Assembly (NCBI GenBank): GCA_036365455.1
Contig: JAWQUS010000011.1
Coordinates: forward strand, 4,484,001-4,548,000
Reading direction: 5' to 3'
Length of the DNA: 64,000 nt
DNA from: Macrosoma leucophasiata
Lineage: Eukaryota; Arthropoda; Insecta; Lepidoptera; Hedylidae
How positions within the stretch are numbered: the stretch's first letter is position 1; the number at the start of each line of letters is the position of its first letter. Positions 20,490 to 32,212 of this stretch are shown here, one piece after another. The notes under the pieces are model-generated. The model was not told where the DNA came from, made no database searches, and saw nothing but the letters and a program-made list of their open reading frames with translations. The translations under genes and the position numbers were made by a program.

Positions 20490-20935
20490 AAATACGCCTA
20501 CACTCACAGCCCCACACTAGGTATAAACCTGTGTCGTGGGTGCCGTTTTTTTATGTAATGGAAGTGACAAACATATATGCAGTTCACATTGATGTTACGT
20601 GATGACTGCAGCCCATAGACGCCCACACAAAGACCAAGGATGCGTTACCACTACTGTGGCTTAAGGTGTTATGCCCCTGTGTCGGAAATAACAGGGCCGT
20701 ACATTACCACCAGACCGGAACAGGATAGTGATGAACACTACCATTTAGCGGCAAGTACCTACATTAGCTAATGCAGTGGTGCCTACGCCCGCGAGCTCCG
20801 TCACTGGATCTCTACCATCCGCCGTTGCACACATACACAACACAAACACCCAGACCCGAAACAAATATCTGTAGGCGATACGGTTGTCCCGGTGCTTGGA
20901 TCGAACCCGCGACCTTTCGAATCAACTTTTCAGAC
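20490..20935 (-). mobile_element. SINE T2 copy split by an A insertion
   Basis: The minus-strand T2 has the B-box part at 20896-20925, the body at about 20821-20895, and the tail at 20490-20545. Element A8 (20546-20820) sits inside it. Rejoining the flanks across a shared CGGC restores the T2 order, so A inserted after T2. Confidence 0.78.
20546..20820 (-). mobile_element. A8, full-length, nested in SINE T2
   Basis: A minus-strand copy from T7 (20546-20552) to ctctaccatcc at 20820. It splits a T2 SINE, and CGGC occurs at both junctions. Confidence 0.83.
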
Positions 20936-21190
20936 AATATGTAAAAATACAGCCTTAATTATATATTATAGCTACCATAATTACTGCATGGAATGAGTGG
21001 ATGAAGATTCCATGGAAACGTTTCGAAACTAACAATCTTGTGTTAGTTGCAATTCGTATACTTAATACGCTTTTTAACTCAAATAGATCAGGAACTGAGA
21101 TGCATGACTGGGTCGAAATACGGTACCTACCTAATAAGAATTAGGGTAATATTGAATTTTCTTCTCAATCGCTCATCGGCTGATCATAAC

Positions 21191-21725
21191 TGCCTCAGTA
21201 GCCTTGTGGCATCAGGCCACTACAACTAGGCTGGGATACTGGGCAGAGAATATGTAATAATACTACGTACAGAATGGACACTTCGACGTCCCGCCCGATT
21301 TCCCCGGATCACCCAACTTCCTCTCCTCTTATGGGCGACGGTTGGTATTTTGTACGTGCTACGCACACAGGTGCACGTGTAGATACACGTCACTGATTGA
21401 TGTCTGTGTAATGCAGACCAAATTAAGAGTTTATATGGAATTTTGGCAGAGTGTCCGCGGTGTGTCCTGGGTTCGATGCCTGGGTCGGGGGCTATCAGAG
21501 AAAAAGGTGTGAAAAGCCTTTATTTCTGGTTCCATTGGGATTTTTCCAGTTTCGGGAAGTTTCCCAGTACGTCGGAGTTTGGTTTGCCCGGAGATGTCAA
21601 CAGGCTAGCCACCTGTTACATGGGCTAAAACGTAACCTAATCGAACCGCGAATCGTGGGTGTTTGCATGTATGGTCGAATGCATGCATTTACCTACCCCA
21701 TCGGAGATAACAGGCGTTACGTTAG
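21191..21725 (+). mobile_element. SINE T1, interrupted copy
   Basis: The 5' piece (21191-21232; gcctcagtagccttgtggca) and the remainder (about 21460-21725, from the B-box ggttcgatgcc onward) are separated by about 225 bp of unrelated sequence. The interrupting segment has no recognisable ends. Confidence 0.7.
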
Positions 21726-21778
21726 GTAGATCATCGTCAATATGTTAGTTTTAGAAGATGCCTCATATTGAAGCTTTA

Positions 21779-22086
21779 ACTGCCTCAGTAGCGTAGTGGT
21801 AGCAGGCCACTACTACTACGCTGGGGGTCCTGGGTTCAATTCCCGGGTCGGGGACTATCAGAGATAACGGTTTTAAATCCTTTATCTCTGGTTCTATTGG
21901 GATTTTTCCATTTTCTGGAAGTTTCCCAGTACCTCGGAGTATAGTAATGTGCCCGAAGATGGCAACAGGTTCGCCACCTGTTACATGGGCCAAAACATAA
22001 CCGGCGAGTCGTGAGTGTTTGCATGTATGCTTGAATGCATGCATTTACCTACCTCTGCCTACCCTTTCGGGTATTACAGGCGTGAA
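21779..22086 (+). mobile_element. SINE T1, tRNA-derived, full-length
   Basis: The 5' part carries RNA polymerase III boxes: an A-box-like TAGCGTAGTGG near 21789 and a B-box GGTTCAATTCC near 21831. The unique body (ggaagtttcccagtacctcg) follows. The 3' end ctgcctaccctttcgggtat, then acaggcgtgaag, resembles the tail of LINE C. Confidence 0.82.
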
Positions 22087-22662
22087 GCAACGTTTTTTTA
22101 TTTTTGTTTTTTAGAAAAAGCCGGATTTCAATAAGATTCAGCCTTACAGCAGCAGCTAACATAATGACCGCACACGAATTCAAGATGGCTATCAAACATT
22201 TCAAAATGTATAATCCTGTGTTAGATGCAACTCTCATAATACACCCATATTAACTCAAACACAACGCGCACAATGGCCATGTCCGTTCGGTAATTAATTT
22301 TTCATTTTGAAGTACAGATTAGTATATTTTAGCATATATGATTAGCATTCAATTATTACCGTGAGGTCAACACTCTGTTGCTTACAATGATTATGATGAT
22401 TAATATCTTGGTTATTTCTATTTGATCATAAATTTTAAGACGATGCAGGTTTATGTAATAATTTACTATGCACATAAAACTATGAATAGTTATTATTATA
22501 TCGTATTTTTTGCCTTAGAGTAAATTACAAAGACTTGTAATGAAAAAAGGACTTGGTATGTACTATGTATATGTTGGTAGTCCTTACCTTACATCAAGGC
22601 ACCACACATGTGGGATATGTATTTATGTATATAATAATTGTTGTCAACCAAGTTACATAATA

Positions 22663-22737
22663 AAGATACAGGAGTTGAACCTGCGCTACCTTAGAATTAA
22701 TAATAATTAAGTGCTTTTGCCAACTAAGCGGTTACAA
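22663..22737 (-). other. tRNA-like pseudogene or SINE head
   Basis: The minus strand has GCTTAGTTGGCAAAAGC (D-arm-like) and GCAGGTTCAACTCCTGT (T-arm with a consensus B-box). The anticodon arm is replaced by an AT-rich loop of about 14 nt with ATT repeats. It is not a working tRNA; origin as a SINE or tRNA pseudogene cannot be decided. Confidence 0.38.
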
Positions 22738-22825
22738 TAAAAAATGAGACAAAAAATGTATCGTTAAACACCCATCTTGATAGTTTACGAGTAACAGATA
22801 CGTCAAAACGAGCTATGTTTTCATT

Positions 22826-22890
22826 AGCGGGTTCAAATTCTGTCTAAAGATTGTTTTCTTTTCATTTTTCGGTAAAAAAATCAAGAATCT
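22826..22890 (+). repeat. SINE T4 fragment
   Basis: A B-box-like gcgggttcaaattctgtcta followed by a diverged T4 tail (ttttcttttcatttttcggt, then aaaaaaa). The tRNA-like 5' half is missing. Confidence 0.45.
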
Positions 22891-23264
22891 GCCTATAGAA
22901 GTATATGCACGAGAATTGAAAAAGCACTAAACCATTCAATAAATATCAAAACAAGAATTCTAAAAATCGAGTTTTACGACATTGCGAATAAGTCAATCCA
23001 AGATTAACAAGGACCTCATCGCTGTCCCTTGCACGCGCATAAAGTTGGAGCGAGACAGTTGCACCGGGCGAACGAGCCGGCAAGGAGTCCTAATCGACCT
23101 GCCGATTGATGCAATTGACCCAAATGGACACCGGGATTAGAACGGGCAATAAACCGGCAACAGCCAATTTAAATCTTTAATGGGTCTCACGTGCTCTTCG
23201 CGATACTAGGGATGGGCATACGGAACAAGAATATCGATATACGTATCGTATCGATATGTATTCT

Positions 23265-23436
23265 TTTATATAGGCTATAGACATCTACACAAAACAAGAG
23301 GTCTAAATACAAATACGTCGCCATCCCAGAGAATTTAGTTGTTATTTTTCTGTGATAGCTATTACGGGGCCATATGTCCACCATCTAACCAAATTACGAT
23401 AGCGCTGAACACTACCAATAGACGGCAGATAGAATT
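23265..23436 (-). mobile_element. A9, old partial A element
   Basis: Diverged matches ctatagacatctacacaaaa, attacggggccatatgtcca and gctgaacactaccaatagac. Both ends are eroded. Confidence 0.62.
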
Positions 23437-24177
23437 ATTGTAAATTATACCCAACTATTCATAGATAGGCATATAGGCATTTGATAAAAATATGTATCTA
23501 TATTTGGATATATCAATATTTATGCATCATTCGTGGTTGCAAGTTAGGTATGTAGCGAAACATTCGATAATTAGAAACATTTTTTTCAGTTTTTATTATA
23601 AATATGATTCAAAAGTAACTAAGTGTTTATTTATATTCCTGTAAACACAAACAAAAATAAACATGTTGACTTTAAAAAGGTGATAGACTAGGCGTGTTTC
23701 TTCATATAAGGTATGAAGTTGGTGCTTAAAAAAAATAGTTGGTGCTCAGATCATAAGTGTGACGTTTAGGAACAAAAAAAGATATATGACCCTTAAAAAA
23801 AATTGACAGTTAGTAAAAATATCATAAAAATATCGCAAACCATCAATTCCTTAAAACATTTTTTTATTTCTTGCTTATGCGTATCGACTTATTACTTTGA
23901 AGAAATATTAATATGTCGATATATCGATATCTTTTACCCAAGCCCAAGCACAACAATTGGCAGGACTACTGCGATTTCACGTAAGAGCACAGCGTTAATA
24001 GAATTTTGTATGGCACAATGTTCAGTGGCCTTGAATTGAGATCACTTTGATGATAGTTTTTTATTGGTGGCAGAGATTTAGTGATGTCTGTTAGCTGCTT
24101 AGAACCGGATACATAATACATATGTTACTGGACTACAGCAACTTAATGGAGTTTTACTTGTGATAGTGTTCTAGTTC

Positions 24178-24396
24178 CAGAGGTGCGACCGCCTATCGAC
24201 GTTGCTATTGTCGTTGTCATTGCTGTCAAATTTTCATGTCGATTTGTAGTTCCTTTAAAAGCAGTAGTGATAATCTGATCGTTTTTCTTGCTTTCGTAGG
24301 TGAGAAACAAGCGATAGTGGTAGATTATTTCGATTATAGAAAATTGGACAGCAATGACAACGACAATAGCAATGTCAATAGGCGGTCGCACCCCTG
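24178..24396. mobile_element. MITE F copy 2
   Basis: 219 bp, same orientation as copy 1 and very similar, with ends CAGAGGTGCGACCGCC and GGCGGTCGCACCCCTG. It is about 20 bp shorter just before the right repeat. No target duplication is visible. Confidence 0.76.
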
Positions 24397-24429
24397 ATCT
24401 CAAGGTCATAGACACCACCGCAGTTAATT

Positions 24430-24720
24430 GTTGGTAGAGTTTCAGTATAGGAGCTAGAGGGCGTAGTCCACCGCGTAACCTAACCTATCTGCCCCCAAAT
24501 GGTAATATTCAGCACTATCGTGTTCCAGTTTGATGGCACTGTATGTTCCCGTGATATTAAATACAAAGGCGAAGCTACTTAGGCCTTACGGGTGGCAACG
24601 CATCTGCATTTTGACCTTCAGTTTGTATTACTATCAGATAGATAGTATCTCTATCAGTATTCACTTACTATCTATATGAACTGCATGCTTGTTTACTACC
24701 ATCATTATACAAAAAAAAAT
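24430..24720 (+). mobile_element. A10, full-length but diverged
   Basis: It runs from ttggtagagtttcagtatag to tgtttactaccatcattata and A9. A short expansion of TATC/GATA units near 24640-24660 replaces part of the conserved tail. Confidence 0.74.
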
Positions 24721-25671
24721 AGATAAAAATATATAGCAATCTTCTAACCGTAGGAGTATCAAAATACTTCCAAATCTCTTATTTATACATGTTAATCCCT
24801 GCATATAAGTATTTGCTTTAATTAAGTTTTCGACGTTGATCAAGATTGAAAGTACAAATATTGGAATCACAGTAAAGGTAATTTTGAAGTTTGAACTGAA
24901 GAAACGTTATGCTACTCGTATCAACTTTTGGCATTATTTGAAAACGAATGTGTTCCTAGCTTAAATAGGTAACTCTGGGATGTTGTAATCAATGGTATCA
25001 GTAGTTATTTTATTTGAGTAAATATTATATTGTATGACTTGAGATTCTGCACCGATTATCTGGATGGAGCGAGGGAATTTTAATTTAGGCCTATTCCAGA
25101 GACACCTTCACCACCTTCACATTCCGATGACAACAACTTCAATCTTTTTGATGTTCAATAACAATATCTGTGCAAACGAACAATGTTAAAAGTACTCCTC
25201 AAAAAAACCATTAGAACCCAAAAAACTAAAGCTCATCACCGAAAAAAATATACAACATTTATTCGAAACTAACGTTCCAAGCAATTCGCGTACAGCGACC
25301 ACGTCAGTTTCATTATTCCATTCAAATATGCATTAGGCGGCGAAGCGTGCGACGGTCACGAACTTTTACTATAATTACTGGGGATGACGTCACGGACCCA
25401 CGATTACATTAGTCTGGTTGCATCGCCATTTTCAATGGTGATCTCCGTCTCTCCGGTCCAGTGAACGCAGCGGGATACCTTCGATAGATCTGTTACCATG
25501 TCCGTATGGCTATTCGGAGTAAAAAACACAGTCTGAATAACAATTTTATTTCTGGTAATCTATCGTTTGACGATTGATAACCCAAAAAATTGGTATAACA
25601 GATGTATATGTTCTAGATGCTATACCTAATCAGTTATATTATTCTAAAGTAAGTTCATAAACATTTTGTCC
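24721..25671. other. No feature recognised
   Basis: No open frame or repeat family recognised. Confidence 0.5.
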
Positions 25672-25679
25672 GTTGTACA

Positions 25680-25997
25680 CATAGAGCAACACGAGCCACC
25701 GGCCGCCGCGGCGGACCGGAGGGGAGTAGCCATAGCATTTGTTACCGATGCAAAACAGTCTGTCATTTTTTGCGGGGGGAACTACGCGTGATACGCACAC
25801 ACACTACAAAAATCGTCTATTTTTACGAAACTCACACCTTGACTTCAACAAAATACATAATCAATTTCACGCACACATTTAAACATCTGGGCGACAGGCG
25901 TGGGACCATTTGGTCTTGTTCTTTGACAGAGGAGAAAGCCGGCATATGGCTACTCCCCTCCGGTCCGCTCGCGGCCGGTGGCCCGTGTTGCTCTATG
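25680..25997. mobile_element. MITE E copy 3, hAT-like, interior inverted relative to copy 1
   Basis: 318 bp. The terminal inverted repeats of about 52 bp are nearly perfect. The flanks are GTTGTACA (25672-25679) and GTTGTATA (25998-26005), an 8-bp target duplication with one mismatch. The interior lies in the opposite orientation to copy 1, which is simply the other insertion orientation of a near-symmetric element. Confidence 0.87.
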
Positions 25998-26005
25998 GTT
26001 GTATA

Positions 26006-28589
26006 GGATATTACACAAAATCGTACGATACCTATTAAAAGTTTATGTCTACTTCTAGGCAACTTAAAGCTTGTAGTCCTTTAAAATAAAAATAGGTAGG
26101 TAGGTATATTCACATTTTAATGATAAAAATCTACGTTCTGCAGAAGTATCCAGACATACTAAAAGAAATTGTTTAAAGTAGTTCAAATTCAAAATCTTCG
26201 GGCCATGTTAATTATAATTTATCGATAGGTATACATCTAATAAAGGCGATTTTCCCTTAATAGGTAGATATATCTTACATCTCTAGATTTATTAATTCAA
26301 AACTACGTCAATTCATGCAATGGAGTAGAAACCAAATAGGTATAAAAGCCGCGATAAAACTGTGACGCTGTGACTGATATTTAAATTAAAGAAAACATTT
26401 AGGTTATTCCAAGTAAAAACCGAAAACAAGCCCACAATTATCCTGCCGTCGTTTTTACCACCATAACTAAGCACTATAATTAAATCATCATTGTGCAAAA
26501 ATAAATTACATTAATGTATTTTTTACCGTATGTGTTTACGAAAACCGATGGTGTGTTGGGTGCTAACTATTTTTTCAATCAAATCCAAATCCACGGCGTC
26601 GCTAGAGCGGTCCGTCCCCCCCCGTCCGTTCACGGCCAAGGCCACGCGAATAATAAACGAGTAATTGACGAATGGGGCAAAAAAACAACATGCGCGCGCG
26701 CTTACCCACGTGTTCTCGCATAGACGAGGCTTGAGATTTAATGGTTCGGAAAATTACAATGCTACCGACAAATGTAGAATGAAAACTATCGCGTGACAAC
26801 CATTTTTTGCTTGTGTGCATTTAGTATTATAGCGTCTCGCTATTCAAATGAGCACTTGTGATAATAGGGCGGCGTATCGAGTTCTCGCGATAGTAGCAGT
26901 CAAGCTGCGCTCAGTGCGGGGCGATGGTCGTCGTAAATCACAACACGCGATAACTCTCTTCGCCACTAATGGTCCCCGGGCACTAGACACAGCGGCGGCG
27001 AGCCGGGTCAAAAAACTGAAAATGTCAAGTAAATTGAATGCTGCTAATATTCTGCATCTGACAGTTTGCGAGACACATTCAACTTGCATAGAAGAGTTCT
27101 TAATACATTTTTCTATGTAATGGAAGTGGTAGACAAGCATGCAGTTCACATTGATGTTAAGTGATGACTGCAGCCTATAGACACTTACACAAGGACAAAG
27201 GTCAAATTGCAGATAAAAAAAAAGAAAACTTGAAGGCAATAACAAATTCAATAGATGTTCGCGCTTCGGATTACACCGGATACCTACATAATAATCGTGA
27301 AGCTGTTGGTCTTGTTGACAAACGCCTCAATTACGAAGGACATTGTAGTCTCAAATATGTAGCAACAGAAAAGTCATCGTGACCGTGCCCACGCCAGCCA
27401 GCCTGACTGATACTCTAAACCCATGAATATCAAAAGGGATAAAAGTCCTCTATTTGCCGGAGCATCACGTCCACAAACCAGATTACTGTCCTTGCGTACG
27501 GGCGAATTCAATTTGTCGTGGCGGTGGCATCTGATCCAACGTTTAGATAATGTCCCGATAGATGGTCGCTCTCGTATTCGCATCACGCGCCCCCATTCCA
27601 CCGGGCCTAGTGCATCGCACTTGGTAATGCATTGTGTGGGTTGTATGAAAATAAAACCTTGATACGTCGGGTGAATGAACCGGCTAGGTAAACATCAGTT
27701 TAACATGACTTCAACCCAAACCCTAAGCAAAGAACAAGAAAACTTTTTCATATTTACGATTACAAGTAGATTGTTTACTTAACCTGTACCTTATAAACAT
27801 TTGAATAAAATAAACCAACACATTTTACAGTTACCTCATAAAACAAAGATCATAACGCTCCTCTCGTTTGTAACAAAGTGAAAAAAAAAACCTTGTGGCA
27901 CTAACGCTTATAATCTCCATACTTGACGTATATAAATAAGATAGATCTGAATAAAAATAAGTTTGAAATGTTTACTTAGAAACTACGTGATCGATTTCAC
28001 GACTATTGCCGCGACGTTTCTTTTTGTGACCATGACAATGAAATCTCACACGATGTTGTATTTCGCTTCACTGTGATTGTATCTCATCGAAACCATCAAA
28101 GTAAATAAACGAACAAACATTATGTCAGATTCACAAAAAAAAATCTGCCAAGTTTAGTGTGACCATAGTTGACGTCAAGAGTTTCGAAGATTATTACGAT
28201 GGTAAACGTAAAAAAATATTTACTCCTTTCAAGTGTTTTACACGTTTGATAATTGGACGTACCTAAAAAAACGACCGAATAAATTAATGAGTTTCCTCAT
28301 GAGTGCTCTATGAAAATATACATCTGGAATAACTATGTAAATACTTGAAGACAAAGCTTGTGAGATCTACTCAAAGCAATCGACCTTTGCGAGAATTCAG
28401 ACTCAATAACAAGTCTCTTATATGTGCTCAACGAAAATAAAAGAACAAATGTATAACTTTTGTAGTAGTGGTTTCCGATTTGACGATGATTTGCTGAGAC
28501 CCTGAAAGACTTTAGCACAATTATCGATGACCTCTGTAGGACCTCCCAACGAACGAGTCTTAAACATGTTGACGAAGATCATGTTTAAT
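26006..28589. other. No gene recognised
   Basis: A GC-richer patch lies at 26590-27000 and another at 27370-27610. Both have short open frames on both strands without motifs. They could be exon- or promoter-bearing but nothing decides it. A11 lies between them. Confidence 0.45.
27111..27214 (-). mobile_element. A11, 3'-end fragment
   Basis: Only the tail side is present: tatgtaatggaagtggtaga to caaaggtcaaattgcagata. Truncation at the 5' side of the element is typical of incomplete reverse transcription. Confidence 0.72.
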
Positions 28590-28600
28590 GTTCATGTTAC

Positions 28601-28907
28601 GTAACTTCACGCCTGTAATCCCCGAAGGGGTAGGCAGAGGTAAATGCATGCATTGAAGTATACATGCAAACACCCACGATTCGCCGGTTACGTTTTGACC
28701 CATGTAACAGGTGGCGAGCCTGTTGCCATCTCCGGGCACATTACCAAACTCCGAGGTACTGGGAAACTTCCAGAAAATGGAAAAATCCCAATAAAACCAG
28801 AGATAAAGGATTTTAAACCGTTATTTCTGATAGTCCCCGACCCGGGAATCGAACCCAGGACCTCCAGCGTAGTAGTAGTGGCCTGCTACCACTAGGCTAC
28901 TGGGGCA
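28601..28907 (-). mobile_element. SINE T1, full-length, with 11-bp target duplication
   Basis: A minus-strand copy with A-box TAGCCTAGTGG and B-box GGTTCGATTCC, both perfect matches to the consensus. Direct repeats GTTCATGTTAC flank it at 28590-28600 and 28908-28918. It is the best copy of this SINE in the window and may be the youngest. Confidence 0.88.
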
Positions 28908-28924
28908 GTTCATGTTACACCCAC

Positions 28925-29170
28925 TCATATTATGGTTGAGGGCACTACACTCGAAGTTATTGACGATTATGTAAACCAAGGACAAACAGTCCAGGCCCAG
29001 TCCAATCCTCCAGAAAGAAGTCAATCGCTGGATGCAACTCGGATGGGCAGGGTTTGGAAAGCTACGATACAAGTTTTTGTCCATCCATGTCTCAAGACTA
29101 AGGTCTTTGACCCGTTTATCATTGGCAAAAACCACATGCCAGTGATGACATGCGATGGTCGCTAACAACG
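28925..29170 (+). pseudogene. RTE-like reverse transcriptase fragment
   Basis: The frame from 28932 reads VEGTTLEVIDDYVNQGQTVQ, then CLKTKVF and MPVMTCDG. This resembles the region after the RTE catalytic core (in the family, a YLGQ motif, then LKTKVF and PVMTYG). There are no catalytic residues in this piece. It is truncated on both sides, with a T1 SINE (28601-28907) immediately upstream. Whether it belongs to the same LINE as C is not clear. Confidence 0.7.
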
Positions 29171-29702
29171 GGCCTCGTAAGACCCGTTTTTTCCAGCGAT
29201 ATTAGGTAGCCAGTACTGAGCGAAGTTAGGGAATAGAGTAGCGATTATAGCTGGGAATACTGGATACAGATTTCCTCCTGTTTATATGGATATTTGGGAC
29301 TACAGTCCCTGCATATCTCATAAAGGAATTCGCGTGAGATTATACTAACAAAAGCTACCTTACCACACGGACCACCAACGCCACACACTTCACAGGCCCA
29401 AGATAATAGTCAACGAGTGCCGACATTGCAAATTAACCGATAACCCTGGCCATATCGCTCATGCCGCTGCCAGATCACAGTCGCTCGTCCTACCTCTCAT
29501 GGGGACGGTCGAGATTTACGCATAGGATAAGGCGGATGGATACATAACACGTAAAGGGTTTGTCAGCGTGGAAAATTCCTATTCAGATGAAAATGTTTTG
29601 CATACGGATAAATTGCGAGATTAGAGGAACAAATAGCTTAAAGCTGTAAAAATATGCTCATTGTTTTATATTATTTCGCATTAACACATGCTTGTGAAAT
29701 AT
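29171..29702. other. No feature recognised
   Basis: May contain eroded LINE sequence following the RTE fragment; no motif supports this. Confidence 0.4.
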
Positions 29703-29812
29703 ATTTTATTTTTAAAGAAAATGGAAAGAAAAATTTGACTTGGCGAGACTCGAACTCGCGACCTACTGGGAATCTAGTCCAGCCGCTCTTCCAATTGAGC
29801 TACTGAAGCCCT
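29703..29812 (-). mobile_element. SINE T4, left member of an inverted pair
   Basis: The minus strand reads ggcttcagtagctcaattgg, an anticodon-like stem-loop, then a perfect T-arm (GCGAG / CTCGC), and the family tail tcaaatttttctttccattt. The acceptor 3' half is damaged by a 2-bp loss. Folded as a tRNA the anticodon would be AGA, but the long serine variable arm is missing; I treat it as a SINE, not a gene. Confidence 0.7.
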
Positions 29813-29903
29813 GCCCGATTTGTCAAATCTTTCCTTCACATCTATTGCATTGCTTTATGGTAGCAGCAGCGCCATCTATTACCAACTATGCTAGTTAGGC
29901 AAC

Positions 29904-29995
29904 CGATGGACTAGATTCCCAGTAGGTCGCGAGTTCGAGTCTCGCCTGAAGTCAAATTTTTCTTTCCATTTTTCTTTAAAAATAAAATAAAATAT
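29904..29995 (+). mobile_element. SINE T4, right member of an inverted pair, 5'-truncated
   Basis: It starts in the anticodon region (gatggactagattcccagta) and runs to the tail. It keeps TGAAGTC, which could pair with the GGCTTCA acceptor half of the left member. Over about 78 bp it is almost identical to the left copy in inverted orientation. Confidence 0.7.
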
Positions 29996-32075
29996 GCTCA
30001 TGTCTACTGAACAAATGAGGTGGAACCTCTTCAGGATGACGGCAAAAATGCATGGTTGAGGACAACCTAGCGATTGACGTGGGAGGACCAAAACATTACG
30101 AAAATATAAGTATTTATAATATAGGGTAAATGGCTGTTTTTAAATCCATTCCAAATCCATACACAATAAATAAAAGGATGAAGTGAAAAGAAACTTCTCA
30201 TGACAAAACAGTTTGGGACCGAACAAGGGACATGTTTGGGTTTCAAACAATTAATTGTAGAAAATTATTAAGGAGGACAGCACTAAAGTAGGCGGGAACC
30301 CTGTAGAGGCCGCTGAGGACAATCTACGATCAAATGAGACAAACGACAGTACCCGCGGCGCATGTCGAAAACGGCTCAGTCATGTCATTCGGTACGCACA
30401 ATCGTATGTTAACCGCCCTATCTGAGCATACCAATGCGTGAAGCTAGAAACACTACAATCAATATTAAATGGATACGGCTTTGACACTATTCTCTCAGAT
30501 CAACACGTAAACAGTCAGCATTAGTCGAATTCAACGGATCGATTTCGATTAGTTGGTAAACTGCCTAAAAGGAAAGTAAATTAAAGTAATAAGTAAATCA
30601 GATTCAAATTGCTTGTTTCCACCTATTCATTGATTTATTCCGCACTTAACTCAGAATCTTCGTAGTATTGTAAGCGACAAAAATAAAAATACTAACGCAA
30701 ATACCCAATACCTCATAAATGTCAAAAATTCATCCATAAAACAAAACGGCACAAAGTATGCTCGGTACGTGGGTCATTAAAATGGTTAAGTTACCATAAG
30801 CAGCGGACCGCGTCTTTGCAAAAAAAAACAACGTTAAATATTTAATTGCAAATTTCTTTACCATCAATTTTTTGCGAGACCACTCCATGTTGCTCTGTCA
30901 TACACACCCCGTGATGAAATAAGCTGTGATTAAACCACTTGAATGTAAAAAAAGAGTTATAAGTTTTTTATGGTTACCATAAATGATTAACAAAAAATAG
31001 TCTATGTCTGTAAACAGTTTAGTAACCTTATATGAACAGTCAATTAGTAGACGTAATTGAAAGATAACAGCGGTCGTTTTACCCACAGATTCAATATCAA
31101 CCTCTTCTATCGTTGAAAGTTTGCGTAAAAATATTGGCTTTAATCTAAGTTGAGGAAAACGTTTGTTTTCTCAGCGAAGTTTTTTCAAAGAACTTTGTTT
31201 TAGTTAGAAACATAAAGATGCCAATCTGCGTGATTCGCTTAAGCGTAATAAAATTGATGATAAAATCTATTGTACGCGCAAAAACATCTTTCAAGGTTAA
31301 CGTAATGGCTACATTACACTTGATATATCTCTTCATCTCACGAGACAAGTCCAAACAGAAGTGTTAAGACTTCTAGAACTCTATTTTTTATATATTCCGT
31401 GTAAATTAACAATCAAAACAAATACGGTAGATAGTGATCTGAAGCCTTATAAGCTGGAGCTACCTTTCGTGCATGTTTTTCTTTAGGTATATAAAAAAAA
31501 TTCGAAACCGATGATTTTGCTACTGACTTATTGAACATGGCCGTAACTTAACGCTAATATTTCCCCCAAAGGTATTTACGCCAATTGGGCAATATCATTT
31601 CAATTATCTATCTATTTATATAAATCTTTTTAATTATCCATGACACTACATAAAAGAATAGCCAGACAAAATGCTATTGAACCTCAATCTTAAATTAAAA
31701 GAAACCAATATCATTTACTTCCCGAGACTAGAGCTCTCAGCTTTCTTCTAACCACTGGGGACACAGGAGCTGATAAGCCTACTATACCTAGGCTATCAGT
31801 TGCACCGAAATAAATGTCAATTTTATCACGATATATACATTCGTAAATAATGCACTATGAATTTGATTTGCCTACTCCACTACAAGCGAGTCTTCGTACA
31901 ATTTATAATATATTCAAACAGGGCAATTGCTAGTAAGATAGCTATCGCTCACGCTACAGTCACTGTTCTGTTTATCATTGCATATTCAAACTTAAGAGCA
32001 AACTGTTATTATTAAATTATATTGCGAATTCGAAATTTGGAGAGTCCAGTGTAAAAAACTGAGTGAGAACCTACA
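29996..32075. other. No feature recognised
   Basis: The longest stretch without a recognised repeat in the first half of the window; AT-rich, only short ORFs. Confidence 0.5.
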
Positions 32076-32212
32076 GTTTTTTGTCATGAAGTGGCAAACA
32101 AGCATACAGTTCACATTGATGGTAAGTGAATACTTAGCCTATCATCATCAATATAAAAACCAGAGATTTCAATGTAGATAGATCCGTTGCCACTCCTGAG
32201 TCTATGTTGTTT
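32076..32212 (-). mobile_element. A12, 3'-end fragment of an older variant
   Basis: It starts ttttttgtcatgaagtggca and shows the variant ggtaagtgaatacttagcct; the match ends after gttgccactcctgagtc. Confidence 0.65.

Larger units (their letters stand above)
22087..24177. other. Mostly unannotated
   Basis: Contains A9 and two tRNA-like fragments. 22990-23170 is GC-richer with no open frame. Confidence 0.5.

Noticed and set aside
26844..27251. 135-codon minus frame
   Set aside because: Its first part is translated A-element sequence (A11) and the rest has no motif; the frame is likely chance.
29163..29201. Hairpin plus T-run resembling a bacterial terminator
   Set aside because: The window is eukaryotic; gggcc/gaccc followed by T6 here is probably chance.
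29746..29812. A tRNA gene on the minus strand
   Set aside because: The T-arm and boxes are good, but the acceptor stem is broken, an AGA anticodon would require a long variable arm, and the same sequence with the same 3' tail occurs in other copies; it is a SINE.
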